From: Monoraphidium neglectum
Taxonomy: Eukaryota; Chlorophyta; Chlorophyceae; Sphaeropleales; Selenastraceae
Length of the DNA stretch: 18,101 bases
Direction: 5' to 3'
Assembly: GCF_000611645.1 (NCBI RefSeq)
Contig: NW_014012661.1
Coordinates: 1-18,101, forward strand
Shown: positions 1 through 9,076 of the stretch, piece after piece
Layout of the letters: every line of letters begins with the position of its first letter
Position numbering within the stretch: the first letter of the stretch is position 1
The notes under the pieces: generated by a model
Told to the model about the DNA's origin: nothing
Database searches by the model: none
The model's input: the letters and a program-made list of their open reading frames with translations, nothing else
Program-made: the position numbers and the translations under genes

Positions 1-1241
1 CCTGCCGTCACCACGCCGGCCTGGGCCGGCGGCGCCGGGACGGTGATGGTGACGGTGGCATTTGCTCTGTTGCCGGCAGTGTCCTGCACCGTGTACGTGA
101 AGGTGGCGTTGCCGCTGAAGCCGCCTGGCGGTGTGAAGACAAAGCTGCCGTCGGCGTTGACCACCACGGTACCAACGCTGGGCTGGGTGTTGCTGACCAC
201 GGTCAACGCGCCACCCAGGGAGCTGGCATCGTTGGCCAGCAGGCTGCCGGCTGCGGTGGTGAGGCTGCCGTTGTAGGTGCAGTTGTAAGCGTCGCTGCCC
301 GCCGTCACCACGCCGACTGCGGGAGCTGGGTTTGGTTGGGCTGGGACATTAATTGTGACGGTTGCAGTGGCAGTGTCGCCCGCCGCACTTTTGGCCGTGT
401 ATGTGAAAGTGTCTGTGCCGTTGAAACCTGCGTTTGGAGTGTACACAAAGCTCCCATCGGGCTGCATGACCACTGTTCCATGTGCAGGATTGGTGTTGCT
501 GGCAACAGTGAGGATGCCGCCGCTCGACTGCACATCGTTGCTTAACACGCTGCCAGAGGCGAGGGTGTTGAGCGCGCCGTTGTAGGGGCAGGTGTAAAAG
601 TCGTTGGTGGCCGTCACTGCTGGGGCGGGGTTGCCGCCAGGCGGCGGCGGCGGGACGACGATCGCGACGGTGGCCGTCGCCGTGGCCAGGTTGCCGGCCG
701 CGTCCCGAACCGTGTACGTGAAGGTAACGGTCCCGGAGTAGCCGGCAGGCGGCTGATAAGTGAAGCTGCCATCCGGGTTTACGGTCAGCGTACCAACCGT
801 CGGCTGGCTGCTGCCAACCACTGTCAGAGGGCCGCCAAGAGAGCTGGCATCGTTGCCGAGCAGGCTGCCGGCCGCTGTGGTCAGCTGCCCGTTGTAAGCA
901 CACGTGTAGAGGTCAGCCGTGGCTGTCACCTGGCCGGCCGCTGGCGGCGGGGTCGGTGGGGCCGGGACCAAAATGGTCACCGTGGCGGTGGCTTTGTTGC
1001 CCCCGGTGTCCTGCACTGTGTAGGTGAAAGTGGCAGCCCCGCTGAAACCAGCTGGCGGCGTGTAGACAAAGCTGCCGTCAGGCTTGACGACAACTGTGCC
1101 GACGCTGGGCTGGGTATTGCTGATGATGGTGAGAGCGCCAGCAAGCGAGCTGGCATCGTTGCCCGTCAGGCTGCCTGCTGCAGTGGTCAGCTGGCCGTTG
1201 TACCCGCATGTGTACGCGTCGTCGGTGGCCGAGATTGTCGC
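1..1241 (-). repeat. Tandem ~309-bp coding repeats: tandem-95/Big_9-like Ig or cadherin-like domains
   Basis: Four full copies and the start of a fifth, read on the minus strand and beginning near 1241, 935, 622, 315 and 26. Each encodes about 103 residues in the same order: a TATxDxYxCxYNG start, LTTAAGSLLxNDASSLGG, a QPxxGTVxVxxDGSFxYTPPxGF stretch, then TFTYTVxDxAGNxATATVTI and a Pro-rich linker. This is the pattern of bacterial adhesin-type tandem-95 (VCBS/cadherin-like, Big_9) repeats, which form rods of beta-sandwich domains. One Cys per copy sits in the YxCxYNG segment. Copy 3 is the most diverged. The whole array lies in a single exon without introns and continues past the left edge, so the total copy number is unknown. 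Confidence 0.85.
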
Positions 1242-4206
1242 TCCTTGATTGCCGCCGCCAGGAAGAGCACCAGGGGCGGGGATGAAGGGGTCTGAGGGCT
1301 CAATGCCGGGCTCTGTGGCGGGGCAGGTCGTCTGATCGTCGGCGACGCCGCCGGCTGATGTCAGCTTGCCAGCAGTGTTAATCTGCTCCAAGCACGCCTG
1401 GGCTTCGTCCTGCGGCAGAGGTTTGTAAATTCAAGGGCAAGTGGGAGCTTCAACAAGCATGCTAGGAGAGAGCAAGGGGAGTGTGTAAGCCAGGAACATT
1501 TTGAAGCGAAACACAACAGCTACACAGCCAACCACTGTTGTGGCAGGCACAAGCGTTTGCAAGTGTGCACGCCAGCGCGTGGCCGCATGATCACGCCCAC
1601 GACTATCTTACCCCTCTCCTGCCTCTCGTCCCCAATGCATTCCTCCATCACACCCACCAGCGGTATGGCGAGGGAGGTCTCCGTGTCATAGGGCTGCTCT
1701 GTCTGGTCTGACAGTGCCAGGTTGGCATCGTCCAGCAGCGTCCGCACGTCCTTGCAGCTGCAGGTGCCCTTGCCAGGCGGGACCACCACTGTGTCCAGGA
1801 AGTCAGCGTCATCCCCAGAGCACTTGGCATTCTCAATCCGATCCTGTTAGGGTTTGAAACGGGCGTTGTGGAAAGGTCAGGCCGAGGACGGAGCAGCAAG
1901 GGCAGGCGGGAGGCAGAGGGGTGGGGGCCTTGAGCGTGGGGTAGCTGGTGCGGCCAAACAGGTGAGGCGGAGTTTGAGGCATAAACCTGCAAGGACAATC
2001 CACTAACTTGGATGCTGCAGCATAACACCGCGCCCTGCCGTGCGGCGGACATTGCTGCACTGGCAGGCCACCCTCAAGGCTGCGGCACTGGCTGGCTGAG
2101 TCATTGCGTGCGGCCGCACCTTGTACACGTTCAGGGTCGCGGCCAGCGCTGCAAGGAACGCCTCGCCCCCCAGGCTGCCGAGCGGCGGCAGCGCTGTACT
2201 GCAGGTCGCGCCAGACGCCACTGTCACGGTCGCCTGCGCCTGCACGCGGACCGCCGCTGGGCTCTGCGTCGTCTTGCCGCCGCCAGTGAAGCATCCGGTC
2301 GAGAAGCAGAGCTTGAAATTGTCCGACCCGCCGTCCATGACGCAGTCCATGCCTTGATAGTCCGGGCAAGGCGTCGCTGCGGCGCACTTGACCTGCCCGA
2401 GGCAGTGGGGGCCGGTGCAGGTGCCGCCGCCGTACACACTCGTGTCGCAGACGGCGCCGTTGCGGCGGACGGGGCAGCGAGCCGAGCGGGGGCAGTTGAG
2501 GTTCTCGTCGCCGAGCGCGTTGGCGATGCAGGACGAGGAGGGGCAGAGCCTGCAGGGTTTTGAGAGAGTTGTGAGAGGGGGACGTGCGGAAGGTCGCGAT
2601 GAGGTACAAGCCTTGGAAGTATCTGAGCTAGCACAGCCGAATGGGAGGCGAGCGGCACTTCGGCGGCTGCCTCATGAGCAAATCGGCTGGACGGGTGCAG
2701 GACGGGTGCAGGCATGACATGCGAAAGCAGAAAAGAGGCTAAGCTGCCCACACAACCCCACCACAAATCTCTGCAAAAACACCGCGCCGCACCCGCAGGG
2801 GCCCTGCACCCACCCTGTGCTAATGTCACAGTTGCCGTGGCACTTTGTGGAGTCTGCATTCTTGCAGCGGCCCTTGTACCCGGTCAGCGGGTTGGCACCG
2901 CCGGTCCTCCAGTTCTGCAGGGGGCACAATGTTGTGGGTGGAGAGCACTACGTCAACATGTGTTGTGAGGCGCACCCTCAACAAGTTTTGGACATACAAC
3001 AACCCACACTCAAAGAGGGCTCTTCCTCCAAGGCATCATCGGCGGTGCTGACGTCATTTCACACAGCCTGACTCTTGCAACCCAGGCGTACGTAGCTGTC
3101 CCCAAACCGACCCTTGCGGCAAAAATGCCCACTTTATACTCGCAGAATGCCGCTGTCCTGTCGTCCACGCCGTCGCCGGCCTGAAGCGCCATCTCAATGG
3201 GGTCACACTTATCATCAGCAGAGGCAGGCATATCAGGGGAAGTCGGGCAGGTGCGGTCCGCGCACAGCTTCCAGTTTGTTGAAGCCCCTGCAGCAGCAAG
3301 CGTGTCGGGCGTTGGGGTGGTTGGTTGGGGGACCAGCATTGCAGGCTGTAGTTGAGGGAAGCGGCGTGCTAAGTGTCTCAGGCCGAAGATGCACTGCCTT
3401 GCCGTTGGTGTGGTTCTCTATTCCCCTGACTGTGTGCAAATCAATTTGGTTGTGCAATAACACAGTGGCAGTAAATGCAAAGGGCCAGGTACCTGAGTAG
3501 ATGCAGATCATGCCCTCAAAGTCGGGGCACGCCTTGCCAGTGCACTTGACCCAGCCAAAGCAGTTTGTGCCACCATTTGTCAAGCATTTTGGTTCGTGGG
3601 GTTCACAGGTGGCTGTGTAGCCATCTTTGGTGCCCACTGGGCAACGAGAGGAGTTGGGGCAGCTGCGTGGCCACGGGGAGTGCACGAGGGGACGGGCAGA
3701 GAGAGATAATTTGAGGTAGAAGAGCAGGAGCTTCAGCCCTGCATGTGTGAGGTAACGGGGCGGGGGGGAGCCGCACATGCAAAGCGGCAGGGTCATTTAA
3801 TAACATGGCTAGCCTCACCAACGAGCGACCCCTTCACATGTCGTGGCCTGCTCACTTGCGCTCCTCTGTGCCCAGAGAATTGGCTTTGCAACTTGACCTT
3901 GGGCATCTGCCAGTAGCCGCGCAGCACTTGGCCACGCAGGTGGAGCACTGGCCATTGCCGCCGGTCAGGTCATAGCCCTTGATTTTGCACCTGGGTTGGT
4001 GGGGCAGTGGCAGGAGGGCAGGCGGGCAGGAAAGCAGGAGGGCAGAGCTCAGAAACAGGCGGGAGTGACAGAGCGGCGCTCACGCGGCCAAAGGCTTGCT
4101 GCAACGGGCATACTCTTGCACGCAGCTTTGGTATCATCTGCTTGCGGCATTGCAAGGGGTCAAGGCTGAGGGCAATCTGTAATGATACGCATCTGCCTCA
4201 GCACGT

Positions 4207-4261
<55 letters not shown>

Positions 4262-6923
4262 AGATCGTCATATCATCATCACCACCCAGTCATCCCCATT
4301 GGTAACTTAGCAAACGATACTCACTTGTTCTGGTTGTCAAAGTCTGGGCTCAGCTGGACGTAGGTGTAGCCCGATTTGGTGGCGGTGCCCTTGAAGCCCC
4401 CAAACACGCATTGGCTAGGGGCATCGGCCCGGCCGAACTTAGGGGCACCACCAGCGGTACACAATGGAGAGCCGCAGACCTGCCGTTGGGGGTGCGTGGG
4501 GAGTCAGGCCAAGGGCCGTGTCATGATAGCGTGCGTGCATGGGATCAGTGATTGAAGCAAGAGCCATCTGCAGCATGCAGCACCGCTGCTGACGGCCTGC
4601 GACGCCCATAGATTGTGCGCACCTTCCAGTTGTCGGATTTGCCCAGCCAAAAGCAGGCAACGCCCTCCCAGTCTGGGCAAGCATCGCCCTGGCACCGCAC
4701 TGTCCCAAGGCACCTGCATTGGGGTCGCACGAGGTCGTTGGGTCAGCGTGGCACAATCTGGTGTGCCGCCAACAGGCAAGATCAGTGCCAGTGCTCCGCC
4801 AATGTGCGCGTCTATGACCTGCCAGAGAACCCCAAACGCTTTGGCTTGAGGTGGCACCCATAACCACAAGTTTGCCCACGCACAAAGTTGCTGCCATTCA
4901 AAATTTCATCAAACAAAAAAAACCAGGATGGGCAGGAAAAGCTGCACCTGCGAGCTGGGTGCCGTAACGCAACAATCACAACAGGGCAAGCTAGCCGTAC
5001 AGAAGGAACAGCAGTGCAAGGGTTCGAGCTCTCACTTGGCGTTGTTGTCTCCATTGTACTTGGCTGCTGTGCGGCAGGTGGCCTCAATGGGCGCACAGGT
5101 GGCGTTGTAGACAGGGCCGAGCATGTTTTTCTTAGGGTCCCGGACTGGGCAGTTGGCAGAATTCGGGCAATTCATCTCCTAGGGAGGGGTGATGTTGTGC
5201 AGATGTGTTGTTGGAAGCAACTCTGGACCAATAAGTGGGCGTGCCAAGGTTGAGTAGGGCGGTTGGTTGACATCTCAGCGGGATACATTCAAACGCGGCT
5301 GCCGCGTGCAGCTGTGGCACACAATGGCAGCTGCTGTCCGTTGGAGCAGCACTGCATGCATGCTGGGTGGGAACACGGGTGCAGTGAGATTTGGTTGTTG
5401 TTGCTTTTGCCTTGAAATTCAGGTCCGTTGCTCACAGCCTGCTGCTGCGTGTCCCGCCAGTATGACACTCTAAACCCGAGGTCATGCTTGCCTGGTCCCC
5501 CAGGTTGTTGGCATGGCAGGAGCTTGTGGGGCACGCCGCGGCACCCGCCTCCGCACAGCACTCCCCCCAGCAGTTGTTGCAGGTGTAGGTTCCCACTTTG
5601 CAGGTGTCTGTGGCGACGTACGCTCCAGCAGGGACTGCGCGCACAGCGTCATTTGCAACAGCAAGCGACTTGTTCAGTGGGGCAATCAGTGGGACGCGCC
5701 ATAGAGAAAGAAAGCGCATGGGCTGCAGCGCCCCATTCAAGGCGGGTGTGCCTGCCTGCGCTTTGGCAGTCTGAGCAGGTCAAAGGCAGCGGCGGTGGCC
5801 ACTAGGTAGCGCACCAGCCTGTGCGATGTTTGGGGCGGTCTTGAGGCGCCACGTGGGCAGGGAGCACTCCTCTGGTGGGTCGTTGGAGGGCGGACAGCTC
5901 ACAGCAACTGGGACCCTGCGAGTAAGGCGGCGGTATTGGCAGTCTGCATTGGTGAGGAGGAGCAAGTGAGGTGCAAGCAGACAGGCCTGCAGTAAGCGTT
6001 TTTCAGGTGCATGCGTTGCTGGTTGGCTTCCCACGCGCCGAAACCTTCCGCTCAACCTGAGCCAGCCACAGCCAGCAGGGGCGCCAGGCGAGCAGGCAAG
6101 CACTCAGGTGGGCCGGAAGGCAGGGGACATCGATCGCATGTGTCGGGTCTGCCATGGCAAAATAGTCACTCACGGCGTCGTCTTCTGTGTGAGGGTCTTT
6201 CCAGTCAGCGACCATGCTGAGCAGGCGCACTTGAGGGCTTCAAGGTTCAGCCCCACAGTGCGGTCGCCGCTGCCGACGATCAGAGCGTCTGAGGTTCCCC
6301 TCCCTTGGAGTTGCATTATCTGAGCCCAGTTGTCCTGGATGAAGCAGCGTGGCGACCCCGTGTAGGCTGCCGGGCACCTTGGGTCAAACGCTTTCAGGTG
6401 GCGCCGGCCAGCGGGCGTGCCAGGGCAGCCGGTGAAGCCGCCGCAGAGCCAGTCCACTACCTTGTTGGGGTTGTAGTCAGTGCAGCGGCACTTGCTGCTC
6501 GTGGGGGGCGTGGAGACCGCCACCGCGTCCGCTGTGGTCTTGGGGGCAGTCCAGGTCCACTTGCAATCGCCGGACTGGATTGCCCCCGCGCACGACTTGC
6601 ATGGGGTGTCCGCAGGAGTGGCGGCCCCACAGGCGAATGTGAACTTCCCGCTCTTATCCGTCATTGTGGCGGGCAGGGTATTTTTGCAGTCCAAGCCCTC
6701 GGCCTGCCCGTCCAGCAGCGAGAAGGATGCGGTCTCCCCGCAATTCACGATGTCGCAGACCGCCTGCCCCTGATCCCAACCACTGTCCTGTTCGTTGCGC
6801 GGTGGGGGGGAGAGGCGGGGTTGAGGGAGTGGAGGAACGCTTTGAGATATGGCGCTTGTGCGGCAGCAAGTGCACTACTGTGAGTGCCAAAGGTTCAATT
6901 ACACAAAAGGTGGCGCTGCGGCC

Positions 6924-6958
<35 letters not shown>

Positions 6959-7517
6959 ATCGGCGGCGACGGAAGCGGCAGCCTGTAGTCTCCATGTCAC
7001 CACCGCCAAGCGCGCTCACACTACGATTGCCCCTGCACACCTTGTTGTTGCACTGGGTCTCGCCCGCAGCAAACTGCTCGCTCTTGCCGCTCCAGCCCCA
7101 GCGGATATAGGTGGACTGCCTCGCGCAGACCTGATCCACCAGATCTCCAGGCTGGATCTGGCAGCTCTTCTTGGGCCGCCAGTACAGGCACACCTGATTG
7201 TGGAGGCCGGCAATTGAGGGGATTTTGACGGGACGAGGCGAGGGCCGCACGGCTCTGAGCCTTGTGGTCTGCATGCTTGTGGATCTCCCTTGCTTTTTGC
7301 CTGAGGGGTGGCGCCCGCAGGCGTGATGATGCGCCCCAGCGCCCCGCGCTTAGAGCGCTTTGTGGGTCCGGCGCACCTGCCACTGGCATGTTGCCAGGGT
7401 CTTCACCCGCCACTGGATGCAGTTCTTCTGGAGGTCGCAGGTGTTGGCGGGCAGCGCGGCCGCCAGCCACACCGCCGACAGCGCAGCCAGCGCGGCCAGC
7501 AGCAGCCGGGGCCCCAT
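1..7517 (-). CDS. Large secreted Cys-rich protein with C-terminal tandem Ig/cadherin-like repeats (partial, 15 exons in window)
   Basis: Probably an extracellular or cell-wall protein; no catalytic domain seen. Exons (minus): 7517-7377, 7193-7041, 6787-6174, 5915-5815, 5634-5492, 5178-5036, 4713-4623, 4479-4325, 3990-3856, 3662-3493, 3287-~3112, 2914-2814, 2549-2120, 1843-1658, 1409 to beyond base 1. Reading phase agrees at every junction; all introns are GT-AG except a GC-AG intron after 5492. The donor of exon 11 is uncertain (3112 or 3133). The start ATG at 7517 opens a typical signal peptide (MGPRLLLAALAALSAVWLAA, cleavage near residue 24). Residues ~25-336 are Cys-rich and unrecognised. 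Residues ~338-760 hold three copies of a Cys-rich module. Residues ~780-930 form a Cys-poor bridge (TVTVASGATC, NVYKDRIENAKC). From ~960 onward run ~103-residue Ig-like repeats. At least ~1,380 residues lie in the window; the 3' end is outside. Exon structure is fairly sure, function is inferred. Confidence 0.82.
2120..5634 (-). repeat. Three degenerate copies of a Cys-rich module across exons 5-13
   Basis: Copy A (exons 5-8), copy B (exons 9-11) and copy C (exons 12-13) share one order of motifs. First comes a CxxCxxxCCA-type cluster, then CPxSSCxANxLG, then CPNSxxCPV, then CLGxVKCxGxACPDxEGxxC, then SDNxKxCxxxxC. Examples are CPTSSCHANNLG, CPRSSCKANSLG and CPSSSCIANALG, and CPNSANCPV, CPNSSRCPV and CPRSARCPV. 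The many paired Cys suggest disulphide-bonded extracellular modules. I do not recognise the family. The copies differ in how many introns cut them: four exons in A, three in B, and nearly the whole motif series in one exon in C. Confidence 0.8.
4207..4260 (+). repeat. (ATC)18 microsatellite in intron 8 of the secreted-protein gene
   Basis: Eighteen perfect ATC units on the plus strand, followed by a broken tail (further ATC units to about 4280). It lies inside the intron between exons 4479-4325 and 3990-3856, so it is not translated. Confidence 0.95.
6925..6954 (+). repeat. (CTG)10 microsatellite in intron 2 of the secreted-protein gene
   Basis: Ten perfect CTG units on the plus strand (CAG in the transcript sense of the host gene). 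It lies within the intron between exons 7193-7041 and 6787-6174. Confidence 0.93.
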
Positions 7518-8986
7518 GTTTTTGAGGGGTGTGCCCCAGGGCCTGTCCAGCCAGTATAAGGAGGGGACGCAAATGCGCATTTCATCCTGTTGCATGACCA
7601 GCGGTCATGCATGCTGCAATCACGCAGCATGGCGCAACGGGGCCGGCGTCCTCCGCATTTCAGAAGTGGGCTGTGCATCGGCGTCTGACCGGGGTGCAGG
7701 GGATGCGGCGGCTCTCGCCAGTCCGTTAAATGGCTGCCTGACCTGAAGAGAATCAAATGGTGCACGCCCGCACCTGTCAAAGCGAGTCTAGTGCAACCTG
7801 GTCGGGGCTCTCTTGAAAGATTGGCCCGCCAGTGTCCGTGGCGACCACAGGAGCGTGAAAGCTGTCTCAAAGCAATCCACTGCCTCTTCTATGGAATAGT
7901 AGGCAAGGTTTCGTGCTTCAATGAGAGTCGCATTGAAATGCACACCCACACCTGCGGAGTTCGTAGTTGTGTTGTTGGACTATAAACAAGGCATTCAACG
8001 GCCGCGACAAGTTACGTTTCGAATTATCTGGGTTCTTTATAACACGTTAATTGTTTTGATAGCGCATTCATCTAGCGGCGTTGTCGATACGCGCCACCAT
8101 CGCTGCGTAAAGGTGCGCTACTGGCGACGTCCCTTGAAGTCCCTGGTGGCACGGCTGGGCCACAAGCGATTTATGTGAAGCAAGTGGAGTGAGATCAGAG
8201 TCATCGGCATCACGCCTTCCATTGCACAACCCAGCACTATGTGGACTGCATCGCCGTTGTTTAGGGAGCACTCGGGGCCACACCTGCCGTCACTCGGTCG
8301 CCACAAGCTGTCCGAGAACCAGGGAGTCGGAGTCATACAACTCAGGAGCCTGGTCCGTCCTTGTGCCTGCTGCACTGGCGCTAAAGATTGGTACAAAACC
8401 GCGGCGCGGCCGCGACTAGCGCTCTTGCAGGGGGACCGATAACGGCTGTTGTCACCGCCGAGAACTTTTTAGCGCGCCAAGAACTTCATCAGGGCCGAAG
8501 TAGCGCTGCCAGATCGCGGTGCGGCACAGGCGCAGAAAACCTGGCATACGCCAGTATATAACAGTATGTCAACACAGTTGGTATCTACATGTATTTCATT
8601 GGCACCTTTCGCTGGTTGCAAGGCGTGCTATTTGAATCTCAGGTTGCGAGAGGCCACTGCATGGACTGCGATGCGCTCAAGTGGCACTGGATAGCCCCGT
8701 GATCTACAGCAAGACCTGCGGAATGTGCAGCAGCTGAACCTGAAACCTCGTACCAATCGCCTTGAGCGTGCTCCTCATCTTTGCACCAATAAACCACTTT
8801 CACCATGTAGGGCACGTCACAACTGGCACACCAACCAGCCCCCCTTGCCATGCGCACCTCACACCTCGACCCACCTTGCGCCCTCACTCTGAGCTCTGAG
8901 CGCCGCCACTGCCAACACATGAGCATGTACATCGTAGCCCTAGCTTTCTTGGCGTCATCCTGCGTCGGTCCCTCCCAACCCTACTG
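7518..8986. other. Intergenic region: 5' flank of the secreted-protein gene and 3' flank of the OAS-like gene
   Basis: No exon with supported splice sites, motifs or coding character was found on either strand in these ~1.47 kb. The stretch is less GC-rich than the genes, with AT-rich patches near 7981-8060 and 8553-8600. A TATAAAG reads on the minus strand at 8042-8036, about 520 bases before the ATG at 7517. It could belong to the promoter, but the distance is long and nothing else supports it. Confidence 0.55.
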
Positions 8987-8991
8987 TTACA
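8987..8991 (-). terminator. Probable TGTAA polyadenylation signal of the OAS-like gene
   Basis: TGTAA on the minus strand, 85 bases after the TGA stop that ends at 9077. TGTAA is the usual near-upstream poly(A) signal in green algae, and the position fits a short 3' UTR. The cleavage site cannot be seen. Confidence 0.6.
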
Positions 8992-9076
8992 AAACACGGC
9001 CAACCCCGTACGCTGGCACAATCACGCTTCATGCAGCCTTGAGCGTGATGGCTGCGCACACGAGCTTTGCAATTTT

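Noticed and set aside
2012..2563. A 183-codon plus-strand open frame opposite exon 13
   Set aside because: It is an antisense shadow of a GC-rich, Cys-rich exon whose own frame has conserved motifs and valid splice sites.
4207..4260. ATC array as a CRISPR-like or coding His/Ile repeat
   Set aside because: There are no spacers, and it is a simple microsatellite inside an intron.
7981..7986. TATAAA on the plus strand as a promoter
   Set aside because: No plus-strand gene follows it before the 3' end of the minus-strand OAS-like gene.
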